A stretch of DNA of 64,000 nucleotides from positions 178,734-242,733 of the forward strand of contig NW_025933402.1 in the NCBI RefSeq assembly GCF_000764305.2, in the 5' to 3' direction. The notes under the pieces were generated by a model. That model was not told the origin of the DNA. It was given only the letters and a program-made list of their open reading frames with translations, and did no database searches. Every line of letters begins with the position of its first letter. The first letter of the stretch is position 1. This document shows, one piece after another, positions 32,868-44,413 of this stretch. The translations under genes and the position numbers were made by a program. Source of the stretch: Hyalella azteca (taxonomy: Eukaryota > Arthropoda > Malacostraca > Amphipoda > Hyalellidae).

Positions 32868-34600
32868 CGTAACAACACAAGTCTTGTCGTCAGCTTAGGA
32901 AGGCCCAGAGGGCTGTCCAAACTGTCTGTTGTTCTTGGCGCCATTGGATCACTCGAGCGAATACCAAGCGAAGGGTTTAGCGCCTCAGTATAAAACAGCT
33001 TATGTCAAGCAATGGGCTTAGCGCCACTGCATCCAGCCGCAATACTCGTCTACAATACCTACTCACGAGAACATCGCTATAAGCACATTAAATTTAGAGT
33101 AAACAAAAGTTGCAAGACAAATGTAGTCAGCGCGGACAACCCTGAGGCTACCGACGCCGTCAGTTACTCTGGGCGCGTGTGGAGCACTCGTACCGACAGC
33201 AGGTGCAGGGTTAGCGCCCTTGTATATATTCTCAGTACATTATAAATACAAATACATTACACATGATAGGTTTGGCATGGAACTGAGCTTCGAGTAACAG
33301 TTGCAGTGTTGACAGGTTAGTATGAATGTCGTCTATTGTAGTGTCTTGTATACTGTCGACAGAGCGAACACTCATATCTAACCCATTCATTCTAAGGGAA
33401 ATATGTTTATTCTGTGGCAGATGCGACATAATTGTTATAATCATATGATGTCGAGGAGAGGCAACCATGTGCTGCTCGCAGCCAATGGTTCTTGTCTCCA
33501 TCTTTGATCTGGCAACCAACTGAACTACAGACCTAGAGAAGGCTGAGTATGAGGAACAGTTGCCGACAACGAACCAACCAACTGAACTACAGACCTAGAG
33601 AAGGCTGAGTATGAGGAACAGTTGCCAACGACGAACTGGATGATTTATTGATGCTATTCTTAATCAGTGAACATTTGACCTCAAACAAAATATGGAGGTA
33701 GATCAATAGCACGCAAGGCTCATCGCCTTTCAGCCTAATCTCCGTTTAAATGTACACCGGGGTTCCCAAACCACTCAAGCTGAGCGATCTTATCCCTCAG
33801 TACGAGACGCTGCCAGAGCGCCGCGCTTCTCCAGCACGGAGGGCGCGACACAAAGGGCGTCTCGTTGCTCTGCCGTCACCGTAACACGACCAGCACCGCG
33901 GTGCAGGCGCTGACTAGACGAGGGCTCAAAATGTTCAACTTCAATGTCCGTGCAAAGTTTATAACAGAAGCAACAGAATTCGAATAAATAAAACTGACAA
34001 ACTTCAAAATATTTGGAAGAACAGAATGCCGAGTAATCGCAATAAAATTCAGTGTCTCAAAAGATCTTTATACAATGACAATTGACACATATAACGTAAA
34101 AAATGTAGGCTTCCTCGCAACACATGGACGTTAGTCCCGCGAGCTCGGCTGCCCGGGACCGCGCGGTCCCTCGCTCTGCCACCGCGTGAACACGCGAGAC
34201 CGTTAATGCCGGACTGCGATGCCTGCACGGTGAACACCCAACACGATAGTTTGTGAAATAGAAGTATAACTAAAACAACAATAGCAAACCCATGCAATGT
34301 TTTTTCTTTTCAATACTCACCATAGACTGGCATCACTCCATGCAGCCAAAGTTGCGACGCTGTCCAATCCTTCCCTCTGCCTTCCGACCCACTGCCTGCC
34401 AACGAGAATACAAGTTAGGTACAAATAATGTGCGCATCGCCTATAAAATTGAGGCATATAATCAGATACATCTTTTCCTCACTCACTGTCAGTACAGGTC
34501 TGTGATGTATTGCGTTCATCATGCATGATTGCACGTCGTATGAAGAAATGCGACCTACAGAATCTACCACAGATGTTCCGTCATACTACGACCGCTTGGT
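32868..34600. repeat. Left copy of a recent duplicated block in the host array
   Basis: About 96% identical by eye to 41614-43300, much closer than neighbouring parts of the two halves. It includes exon 34395-34321 and the 18S-guide snoRNA. Open frames here (for example 33519-33232) are shared with few changes, but so is non-coding sequence. A 58-base direct repeat lies at about 33520-33640 (single in the other copy). Confidence 0.75.
34457..34528 (-). ncRNA. Box C/D snoRNA, left copy, antisense to 18S rRNA
   Basis: C box ATGATGA 34522-34516, D' CTGA 34492-34489, D CTGA 34465-34462. The D' guide is the exact complement of ACAGGTCTGTGATG (plus-strand 34494-34507), a 14-base stretch of the 18S rRNA 3' domain present in all eukaryotes I can recall. 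The fifth base from D' pairs with the first G of ACAGGUCUG, the site methylated by yeast snR56 if memory serves. The D box lies 65 nt before the acceptor at 34396. Confidence 0.85.
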
Positions 34601-34807
34601 TAGCATCCAAGTTTAAAACGCTTTTAAATTCAAGCCTTTTCTTGTGTGCTTCAAATAATTAATTGATAGATCTTCGAACTTTCCACGTACCAACAAAAGC
34701 TGGCACGCCCGAAGAGCTTGGGCTGAAGTCGAGGCCCAAAATGAGCTTGGATCTGCAAAAGAATCGCACATTAGAAAGGAGCTACAACCATTGGGCAGAT
34801 TTCTCGT

Positions 34808-34877
34808 CAATGTCAGTTTCAGAAGTTGTTTTCCACACGATCATTGAGACAGGGATAACTAGAATTCATCATAGTCA
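34808..34877 (-). ncRNA. Box C/D snoRNA, left copy, antisense to 28S rRNA domain V
   Basis: C box ATGATGA 34872-34866; two CTGA words (34822-34819, 34816-34813), one being D. AGTTATCCCTGTC is the complement of GACAGGGATAACT (plus 34848-34860), the near-universal peptidyl-transferase sequence of large-subunit rRNA. It is followed by a degenerate D' (CTCA). The D box is about 60 nt before the acceptor at 34753. Confidence 0.82.
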
Positions 34878-35125
34878 ATTATTTTCAAACAAATACACAG
34901 CATTTCATTAAAAGAAATAAATAGTTAAACTCGGTATGCAATAGTTTAAAGATACGTATACAACTGAATGACTAACCACATATAAAAATCTTAGGTAGAC
35001 GTAAGATGGCGATGGCCCTGAAAAGAAGATGGCTCCAAGACTGCAGCAGCAACGGCCAAAGTTCTGTATAAATGAAGACTGATGACCGGATTGCAATAAA
35101 TAAAATGCACGGACAAATGAATATT

Positions 35126-35192
35126 ATACTTCAGTTTATATGATAGAATCATTCAATTTCATTAGAGGTATCAGAAAAAATCATCATATGTG
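35126..35192 (-). ncRNA. Box C/D snoRNA candidate, left copy (TGATACCTCT family)
   Basis: C box ATGATGA 35187-35181, D' CTGA 35174-35171, D CTGA 35134-35131, 67 nt before the acceptor at 35064. Shares TGATACCTCT with the 31503 and 39073 pair, so these may be an older duplication. Target unknown. Confidence 0.62.
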
Positions 35193-35944
35193 GGAAACAA
35201 TTATTATTCTGCAATCTTCGTTTTTAAAAACTAATCCAAACTACCTTTCGGATCATGTTCGAGGTCGGTTACCACATTGAATAATTGGAAAGTTTGTCTC
35301 AATTTTTTCTTAATATTTGAAAGATATATTGCCAGTAAGTAACAAGAAACAGCAAAGAAAGGCATAAACACAGAGAAGTCTCGTGATTACGTTGAACATA
35401 TACATGATATAGGATCTGTAATATAAAAATGGTTGCCTTACTGGAATGGCTCTTGCTAGACATCACAAGCTAACAGTACCAGCTCATGTTTGGCCCCTAT
35501 TTAAAAGCCTCACCATGCAGCACTTCATAGCTTGCTGATCCTTGGAGAGGAAATTTTGTCCACTTGTGTTGCCGCAGCAGGAATATGTTGAGCCAGCACG
35601 TCTGCTGCCTACGCGCCAACACAACGGACACTCGCACGAGGATCGCCATCTGAACACAAGAGATAGCGGAATGTTGAGTATTTATAATCCAGGACAAGAC
35701 GACCTCACATGACGATAAATACCATGCACAGCATACAATGAACATGATCAAATGAAAATAGAAGTGTAAGGCAAGTAATAGAGCCTGACATGTGAAGCAT
35801 GGCAAGTAATAAAACCTGACTCTTAGCTGCTTTCGATATACGTCACTAAAAAATAGATAAAATATGAGCAATTACGCACTACACTAACAATTCAACTAAC
35901 ACATTAAAGGATCGAACTGGATTCCTAGGACAATTTCCATATTT

Positions 35945-36079
35945 CATTGTAGCAGTCATCATTAGAAGCTGGGCTTGACCAGAGGCTTCGTTATTACCAA
36001 CAATAATAAGAACTGCTTTTATTATTGGCATCTGATGGGCTGCGAGCGACAAGCGCCACAGCATGGAAGAGATGCCGGG
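35945..36079 (-). ncRNA. H/ACA snoRNA candidate 3
   Basis: 5' hairpin closed by GGCATCT/AGATGCC, H box ATAATA or ATAAAA, 3' hairpin closed by AGCAGT/ACTGCT, ACA at 35950-35948 and three more bases. The different bases in both stems still pair, which is strong support for the fold. The open frame across it (MPIIKAVLIIV) is judged accidental. Confidence 0.65.
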
Positions 36080-37040
36080 TAAGCCTAGTAGCTTATGAAG
36101 TAGAAAACGGCAGCAGTGGAGCTTATAATTCATAACGACATCAAAAGAATCATTCATTTAACGTTAAGATAAGTGACTAATGGTATCAATGTGTCATGAA
36201 TATAGAGCGGTTATATTCAGAGAAGCAATAAGCGACACACGACAGCACATGAATCACTCTACTTTGAGGAGACCCAGGCAAAAGCTGTTGCTGTCGCATC
36301 AATTCCGTTCAGTTGCAACAGTCGATATAAATAAAATACCAAATGAAGTGTTGAGGAAAATACATCTTCAACATTTAATCGCGGAATAATTTCGAATTAG
36401 AATGATGAACTTCAAACTAGCGTAAAATTCAGAAAATATAAATCTTTACTTACAACTCAAAACCGTTCACAAGATCCATACATGGAGGAGCAGCAAGGTG
36501 AAAAATCTAGCTTATAAGTGGAGGTTCAATTTCATAATGCCCACAACCACCACCATGCAATCCTCAACGGCAAATGCCACAACGAAACATACCTTCAATA
36601 AAATAAAACTTCCAACGCAACAAAGACAAGAAAAAAAGGCAATTACGCATTGAAAGCAACTGACACCAGACAATTTGAAGAGAACGCAGAGTAGAACACA
36701 GAATGGTTTTAAAAATCGCACTGAACACCGACGATTGATGAAAAGGTAATTGAAATTTCGAGTTGTTCCAATCATCAATAACCACGAATATATCAGCGAC
36801 ATGAGAAAAAAATTGATCAATAACAAAAACACTTACAAGCTGCAATCGTTTTGTTAAATCATTAAGCAGGCAATTTGATTTTGAAAAAGATGTGATTTAC
36901 TAACTTGCTAAAGCATTAGATGATGCAACACTTCGACGCTCTGACGTCGCATTGACGCGACGCGCCCGGCGCACAATCTGCAGGTCACAGGAAGCATTAG
37001 ACAATTTAGAAATTATTAACTGACCAAAAATAAAGTATCA

Positions 37041-37103
37041 TGATATCAGAAATGTTTGCTTCAATCAAGGATTTCAGTCCACGTAGGTAAATCATCATTG
37101 GGT
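37041..37103 (-). ncRNA. Box C/D snoRNA candidate, right copy (28S AUGUAGGUAA guide)
   Basis: C box 37098-37092, D' 37077-37074, D 37049-37046. It keeps the same D' guide as 29497-29560 while flanks differ. The D box lies 67 nt upstream of the acceptor at 36978. Confidence 0.7.
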
Positions 37104-37427
37104 GAAAGATTCAAGACCAAATCTAAGAACAAATGCACGCTTCTTGATTGCAAATAACAGGTGACAATTTGCTTCTCAGGTTTCAATGGTCAACGAATGC
37201 AAGCCGAGACAAACGCCGTTGATCACTCACTTTTGTTGCTGGTAAAATACTACTATACAAATATGACTTTTCGATTAATAATCAAAATTAAAAAGGATAT
37301 TAATTGAACTTAATTCGATTCATACGCAATAGAAAAGGAAAGAATAGCCCGAAACACCGAACTGCCAAACAACGAGAATGAAGTTTAAACGTCATGTTCA
37401 AAATGAACGAGTGGTGAAAACTAACTG

Positions 37428-37498
37428 AATTTTCAGATGCAAGAATTTAATATCGTGGTGATCATCGGTCAACATTCCAATGCAAATCATCATAGAGA
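37428..37498 (-). ncRNA. Box C/D snoRNA candidate, right copy (unknown target)
   Basis: C box 37493-37487, D box 37436-37433, same inner CCGATGATCACCA. The D box is 70 nt before the acceptor at 37362. No rRNA match was recognised by eye. Confidence 0.62.
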
Positions 37499-37879
37499 AG
37501 CATATCAGTTTTATTGAGAGGTTGGACACAATATGAGATGGGGCCAAACTATCGTACTCGAGCAGCGTCACACCGACAATTTGCGACAAATATTCTGAGA
37601 CGAAGTCTAACCGTAAAAAGGACTGGTTAAATGGACCTGAGATGAATATGCATGCAACCTTGATAAACGACTTAATTACGGAGCACATTTGAGTCGAAAC
37701 TATAGTTGAGAGAAGGAAAAATATTTGTTTGTTCCAGGAAACTTACGCTAAGAGTAGCAGCTTTTTCGAAACCGTCAATAGTGACAACAGCGGCCCTCTC
37801 TCACCTGGCAGTGGAGACAGCACAGCAGAGGACAGCAAGTTCAGTTCTGGGGAAACAAAGTCACAAATTTTAGACGACG

Positions 37880-38030
37880 GTCATGAATTAAATTTACGGA
37901 AGGAATAGAGCAGAAGTCATAGAGCTGGGGGTAGTTTCATGAGGTTAATCAATTAAAGAACTGATTGTAATCATGTGAGGATATGCCATTGCCAGACAAC
38001 AGGATTCATCATAATTATACGTATCTACTT
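37880..38030. ncRNA. Conserved 145-base intron element, right copy
   Basis: Counterpart of 30160-30308 in the matching intron of the second half, with only a handful of changes. Confidence 0.45.
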
Positions 38031-38534
38031 GAAATGTCTTACCATCGATGAACGTTGCCACTTGGTGTGACCAAGGAAAACTGGTAAGATTCTCGTGAAG
38101 GCCAGTAGAGGAGAAATGAAAGTAGGTATGTGAAGACCTGCAACAAAAAATAGTAGTTACTCATTGTTCAGACGATTGCTGCCAATACTTAGTTATGCAA
38201 TTCGAAAAATGTCATCAATACGAGGCTAAACCAGTATGATACTGCAGCAGCATGTGGTAAAATACAAGTTAAGGCTCTGCTGACAATAATGACTCTCCTG
38301 AATTAAAAATTTGTTTTCGTGGGAATAAGTGACGAGGTTAAACGAAGGAGATAATTATAATGACACCATAGATGATAGGTCCTGATTATGAAATAAAATC
38401 AAAGTTGTTCTCACCTGGCCACTTCTCAGAAGCAATCTTCATGCCAGATTCTGTAAACAAACAAATAAATTGTCAATATCAAACTTTAAGATAAGATGAT
38501 AATTATTGAATTTCAAAAATCATCCAGGCAAGAG

Positions 38535-38588
38535 ATTCTCAGCATCGTGGTAAGATTTTCAAGAACCCATTTGTTATAATCATGAATA
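38535..38588 (-). ncRNA. Short box C/D-like candidate, right copy
   Basis: D box 38542-38539, C-like ATGATTA 38583-38577, ends ATTC/GAAT fully complementary. The distance of 87 nt to the acceptor at 38451 is the same as in the left copy. Confidence 0.42.
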
Positions 38589-38819
38589 CAAACACCGCAA
38601 GATACCAATAAGAGAACAGAAATCAGAAATTGACGACTTATCTCTAGCAAGTGAGCTGTACAATAGTCTTCCAAGGTAGCAAACTTCGTCACATACAACG
38701 ATACTGTTAACAATGAATGTTAGATGGACTTTTATGTGCGTCCAAGTTAGCAACAGAAGAAAAAAAGATGGTACAATCTAACCTCGGAAAACATTCTGGG
38801 AGTTCTTTATGAGGGAGCA

Positions 38820-38960
38820 GCTGTATTGCTTGGCATTGCGTCGGTGAGGCAGCAGACGGGATGAGGCAGCGGATGGTATGAGGCAACGGATGGGATGAGG
38901 CAGCAGACGGAATGAGGCAGCAGACGGTATGAGGCAACGGACGAGAAGAGGGATGAGACG
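38820..38960. repeat. Minisatellite inside a host-gene exon
   Basis: About six copies of a 20-23-base unit (GATGAGGCAGCAGACGG type) lie in the exon 38783-39013. The left counterpart exon (31331-31440) lacks it, which fits a non-coding exon free to expand. Confidence 0.75.
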
Positions 38961-39072
38961 GGATGGTCATGCCACGCTTTCCTCAGACAATTCTGACGTC
39001 CATCTTCCACCAACTGCCCAGACGATATATTTAGACATGGACTCGTGTGAAGCTGTTGAGCTCGAAATGATA

Positions 39073-39142
39073 AGTCATCAGTGAACATGTCAGAATCATT
39101 CTATTCATTCAAGAGGTATCAATGTAGTATTCATCATTAATA
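39073..39142 (-). ncRNA. Box C/D snoRNA candidate, right copy (28S CAUGUUGGAA guide)
   Basis: C box 39137-39131, D box 39081-39078. The guide reads TTCTGACATG: the two changes from the left copy give G-U pairs with the same target, so pairing is kept. The D box is 63 nt before the acceptor at 39014. Confidence 0.62.
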
Positions 39143-40423
39143 CCTACTCAAGTTTTCACATAATGAAAAATTGATCAGAGAGAGGATGTGGAAAATCACA
39201 AGTACTCCAATAGGAAGGACAGAATGCGTTTCTGGAACACTGTAAGATTAAAAAATCTCAGAAAAATTAAAAGGAAATTATATACCCACCAAATCGATGA
39301 TGTGCAGCTGTTGTTCCCAAGCAGATTATCAGCAGCTGTAGAGAGAAAGAGATGTCAGCACGAACGGAGATTACATAATCTCTAAATCTATACTAATGAT
39401 ATCAGTAAACAAAAATTCGAATCACAACCGTGGTTCATAAGAGGTATCAAAAGTACATCATGCACAGTAATAGTAATAGCATGGTCATTTGATATGAACA
39501 GAATGTCAATCTAGCAACACGAACTATCGCACACCACATCACGAAATAGCTGCCTCTAGTACATAATATAGAATCTCGACCCTAGGCCTTTCTTAACACG
39601 TTGACTACGATTGCTTCATCTTGTACTATTATTTCATTTTTGTACCGTTTTTAAACAGGGTTGCCAGACGGTCATTTTTTCCGGACAAATTCCGAGATTT
39701 AGTTTTTCTCAATTGCGCTGGCCGGCTAAAATTTATGATAGGGGTACTTCCTAATTAAATTTTAAATACTGAAAAAAAAAAAATAAATGGAATTTTTATA
39801 GCGGAACCTACAAATAAACTAGTATATATAGTCATTTGACTTTTTTTGTTCTCGGATTTGGCCGATTTTAGGCAACCTGAATTATGTATCACTACGTCCT
39901 GGAGAAATACATTTCGTGGTACGCATATGTACCACTTCGGAGTCAACGTGTTAATGTACATCTCCATACAGCAACACAAGCGTTTCAAGGAATTCATTGA
40001 AGCGAAAATGAAGAGCGCGGCAGAACCGCTAACAGCAGCCTGTGCGTGAACCACCAAAAGCGAGACGTGCAAACGCTTCAAGACAAGCTCATCACAACAA
40101 ACATTTACTCACTCTTTTGAACACACTCTATGAGCATAAAAATTCAAACTCATAAGCATCACACGTTCGCTATTGCAATCGCGTTCCAAAACTGGGCAAG
40201 GCCAACTAAGACTCGAAACAGAAGTTTGAGTGCTTGAAAAAATCATCAAGAGCCGTTGTGCCGGGCAAGATGTGGGGCACTTGGTGAATGTGGGCTGCAA
40301 GTGCGTAGGAGCAAGTGATGACAAACCAAGCTAATCATATCAAAATACTTCACACGAATTTCTACGAGCAGTCTTGGGCCGATGTAACTGACACAGCAAA
40401 GTGCGGGACAATACAAGAGGATA

Positions 40424-40449
40424 TAGACATGTGCTTTTGCACATGTCTA
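40424..40449. repeat. Tight perfect hairpin, 11-base arms
   Basis: TAGACATGTGC, four T, GCACATGTCTA. It lies in the right half of the host array between 39.2 and 40.7 kb, where no other element was recognised. Confidence 0.8.
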
Positions 40450-41046
40450 AAAGTTTTGGCATATTTTAGACATAAACAACAGAAATATGCTTTCGCTTGT
40501 GCCCATTATCTTCTTCAGTTCAAAGTCAATCTTATCTTGTTGGTTTTAATCAAAGGTAGTGATCGGGTGATAAAAGCACCATTGCGTCAGAATGAAGCCA
40601 ACAAAGAAAAGCTAATATTGGCCTCAACCCTGAATGCCTCACCACAAAGCTCCATGTAGTTGGTTCATCCTTGGTGCTTCATCATTAGTATCGTCAAGTC
40701 AATCAACTTGTGTTGATTCTGCGTAACTTTGTTGAAGCTCCAGACGGTAACCTGGGCGACAGAAGTTGACATTGAGACGTCGACCTCCACCTGAATAGAA
40801 TGGAAAAGTTAATAACGAGGCTAAGCATTGTAATTCAGCATGACGATCTCACTCGACCAACAAAATCGTAAATTGCACAGCATAAGGCAAAGGAGCTCCA
40901 GGAGAATTGCATGCACAGCACTTCAATAATCTGAATTATGCAAATAACCAGATGGTTGATAGACAAAAGAAAAATGAAAGCGAACAAGAAACAATCAATG
41001 TGATCAACAAATATAAAGAAAATCGTGATAGGACGTTTAAGTACTC

Positions 41047-41176
41047 AAGTGTCCCAGTCATGAGTAACATATCGCGACAAGCCGCGGCTCAACGATCATC
41101 AAACAAAGACTGCAGTTAATTTCGGCATCTTGTGAGCTGCAAGCGACGGGCGCTACAGAATGGAAGTAATGCCGGG
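41047..41176 (-). ncRNA. H/ACA snoRNA candidate 2
   Basis: Same plan: CGGCAT/ATGCCG stem, H box AAATTA (41122-41117), CAGTC/GACTG stem, ACA box three bases from the 3' end. 130 nt. Collinear partner of candidate 1. Confidence 0.68.
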
Positions 41177-41613
41177 TTAGTTTAATGTCTTAGGAATAGG
41201 AGCTGCTAAAAACCAACAGCTTCACGAAGATGAGGTGGGAGTGGAGGGAATGATTCATAACTGCGTGTTTAGCAGGTACAGAGAAAAATCCGTTTAAGGT
41301 AATTGAGGAAATGGACCGTCGGACAAATATCTTGATTCATAAATTATTTGAATGAGAGCAATTAGAGAAAGCAAATGATCCCACATGGTCACAGGTTCAC
41401 TCGCATAAAAATTAGAAAAGGCATGGGCATTTAACGGAGAATTGTCTGAATACAGCAATTATTCATCATGAATAAGTATCAGGCGACTCATATTTGAAGC
41501 CATTGCAGTCACTCGCTAAGTAACCAACTCGTCCACATATTGATTTCGTTTCAAAATGAGGTAAGTGACTAACATTATTAGCAATAATTAGCACACATAA
41601 CAAAGTGTAGCTA

Positions 41614-43300
41614 GTGCGTAACAACACACGTCTTGTCGTCAGCTTGAGGTGGCCCAGAGGGCAGCCCAAACTGTCTGTTGTTCTTGGCGCTATTGGATCA
41701 CTTGAGCAAATACCAAGCGAAGGGTTTAGCGCCTCAGAATAAACCAGTTTATACCAGGCAATGGGCTTAGCGCCACTGCATCCCGCATCAAAACACGCTT
41801 ACAATACTCACGAGAACATCGCTATAAGCACATTAAATTTAAAGTAAAGAAAAATTACAAGACAAATGTAGTCAGCGCGGACAACCCTGAGGCTACCAAC
41901 GCCGTCAGTTACTCTGGGCGCGTGTGGAGCACTCGTACCGACAGCAGGTGCAGGGTTAGCGCCCTTGTATACATTCTCAGTACATTATGAATACAAATAC
42001 ATTACACACGATAGGTTTGGCATGGAACTGAGCTTCGAGTAACAGTTGCAGTGTTGACAGGTTAGTATGAATGTCGTCTATTGTAGCGTCTTGTATACTG
42101 TCGACAGAGCGAACACTCATATCTAACCCATTCATTCTAAGGGAAATATGTTTATTCTGTGGCCGATGCGACATAATTGTTATAATCATATGATGTCGAG
42201 GAGAGGCAACCATGTGCTGCTCGCAGCCAATGGTTCTTGTCTCCATCTTTGATCTGGCAACAACTGAACTACAGACCTAGAGAAGGCTGAGTATGAGGAA
42301 CAGTTGCCAACAACGAACTGGATGATTTATTAATGCTATTCTTAATCAGTGAACATTTGACCTCAAACAAAATATGGAGGTAGATCAATAGCACGCAAGG
42401 CTCATCGCCTTTCAGTCTAATCTCCGTTCAAATGTACACCGGGGTTCCCAAACCACTCAAGCTGAGCGATCTTATCCCCCAGTACGAGACGCTGCCAGAG
42501 CACCGCGCTTCTCCAGCACGGAGGGCGCAACACAAAGGGCGTCTCGTTGCTCTGCCGTCGCCGTAACACGACCAGCACCGCGGTGCAGGCGCTGACTAGA
42601 CGAGGGCTCAAAATATTCAACTTCAATGTCCGTGCAAAGTTTATAACAGAAGCAACAGAATTCGAACAAATAAAACTGACAAACTTCAACCTATTTGGAA
42701 GAACAGAATGCCGAGTAATCGTAATAAAATTTAGTGTCTCAAAAGATCTTTATACAATGACAATTGACAAATATAACGTCAAAAAATGTAAGCTTCCTCG
42801 CAACACATGGACGTTAGTCCCGCGAGCTCGGCAGCCCGGAACCGCGCGGTCCCTCGCTCTGCCACCGCGTGAACACGCGAGACCGTTAATGCCGGACTGC
42901 GATGCCAGCACGGTGAACACCCAACACGATAGTTTGTGAAATAGAAGTATAACTAAAACAACAATAGCAAACCCATGCAATGTTTTTTCTTTTCAATACT
43001 CACCATAGACTGGCATCACTCCATGCAGCCAAAGTTGCGACGCTGTCCAATCCTTTCCTCCGCCTTCCGACCCACTGCCTGCCAACGAGAATACAAGTTA
43101 GGTACAAATAATGTGCGCACCGCCTACAAAATTGTAGCATATATTCAGATACATCTTTTCCTCACTCACTGTCAGTACAGGTCTGTGATGTATTGCGTTC
43201 ATCATGCAAGATTGCACGTCGTATGAAGAAATGCGAACTGCCGAATCTACCACAGATGTTCAATCATACTACGACCGCTTGGTTAGCATCCTAGTTTAAA
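41614..43300. repeat. Right copy of a recent duplicated block in the host array
   Basis: Counterpart of 32868-34600, about 8.7 kb away. The high identity suggests gene conversion or a later duplication than that of the whole array. Confidence 0.75.
43140..43211 (-). ncRNA. Box C/D snoRNA, right copy, antisense to 18S rRNA
   Basis: C box 43205-43199, D' 43175-43172, D 43148-43145. It has the same 14-base 18S complement (43177-43190), 66 nt before the acceptor at 43079. Confidence 0.85.
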
Positions 43301-43493
43301 ACGATTTTAAATTTAGCCTTTCCTTCTGTGGTTAAAAGAATTCATCGAAAATTTTTTCAACTTTAGACATACCAACAAAAGCTGGCACGCCCGCAGAGCT
43401 TAAGCTGAAGTCGACGCCCAAAATAAGCTTGGATCTGCAAAAGAATCGCACCTTCTTAGAAAGAAGCTACAACCATTGGGCAGATTTCTCGTT

Positions 43494-43562
43494 AATGTCA
43501 GCATCAGAAGTTGTTTTCCACACGATCATTGAGACAGGGATAACTAGAATTCATCATAGAAA
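43494..43562 (-). ncRNA. Box C/D snoRNA, right copy, antisense to 28S rRNA domain V
   Basis: C box 43557-43551, D candidates 43507-43504 and 43501-43498, same 13-base match (43533-43545). 63-70 nt before the acceptor at 43435. Confidence 0.82.
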
Positions 43563-44008
43563 ATTATTTCTAAGCAAATACACAGCATTTCTTCAAAAGT
43601 ACCAATATAATCTCAACTCGGTTTGCACTAGTTCTATGGTATACAATTAGTGACTCACAGCATAAATATTTCAGGTCGACAGCAGATTGCAATGGCCCTG
43701 TAAAGATAAAGAAAAAGATAGTTAATGGAACCATACATAATTCGCTTCTCGACAGATACATGGAGCTGGGTTTAGTTTCAGTTAGGTCAACAATAAGATA
43801 ATTCATTCATACTTATCTGCAATAGCTAAATCGAAATTTGAAAATTCGAACCCGTGAATCTAAAGGCTATTCATTCTATTATCAATCCCCACAATCACGA
43901 CCAACATTGCATTAAAACAAAAAAGCTTGTGGCAACAGAAGTTCCAGTAAATGTAGCTCTGGTACTACGGCGTCGCCTCAGGGCGCGCCAACTCTCTCGA
44001 GCGTTTGT

Positions 44009-44068
44009 TCTCTCATTGTCGTAGCTCGCGTGCAGCCTCGGCCGTTACGATACCTCGACAATGAGGGA
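44009..44068. ncRNA. Hairpin B with CTCATTGTCG arms
   Basis: Identical arms (44012-44021, 44056-44065) and loop to A1, within a 190-base block about 98% identical to the left copy. It sits in a different intron of the host, so it has moved or been retained independently. Confidence 0.5.
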
Positions 44069-44413
44069 CGGTACCATGTGTGATAAGTCTTAAAAATGTC
44101 ATCAATAAGAGGCTAACCCAGCATGATACTGGATAGATAGTTATTTTGAATGGTAAGGTGGAAGGTAAACAGCTATCCTTTCAAATCATGTTAACCTCCT
44201 TGATAACAAATCATGCACGATCATGTTTAGGAGAAATTGAATGCAATACTTTGCATATTAATTTGTATGTAGGGCATGTACAATATAGAAGTTAAAACTT
44301 TCATCTCACCGTATCAAAATCCTCCAAGATTGTAGCAGCAACGACCCAAGTTCTGTATAAATAAAGACCAATTACCGCATTGCAATAACTAAATCTAACT
44401 GGTAGATGGATAC

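Noticed and set aside
33232..34297. Open frames of 82-95 codons shared with the right half
   Set aside because: The similarity is equally high in non-coding sequence of the recent duplication and no family resemblance is seen.
35514..35649. Frames such as TYSCCGNTSGQNFLSKDQQA or MAILVRVSVVLA in a spliced-looking exon
   Set aside because: No consistent phase with neighbours and no homologous frame in the other half.
35879..36157. Open frame starting MPIIKAVLIIV, signal-peptide-like
   Set aside because: It coincides with the 3' hairpin of H/ACA candidate 3; both paralogs stop after ten codons.
42547..42939. 130-codon plus-strand frame
   Set aside because: The left copy has an early stop in the same frame; no recognisable domain.
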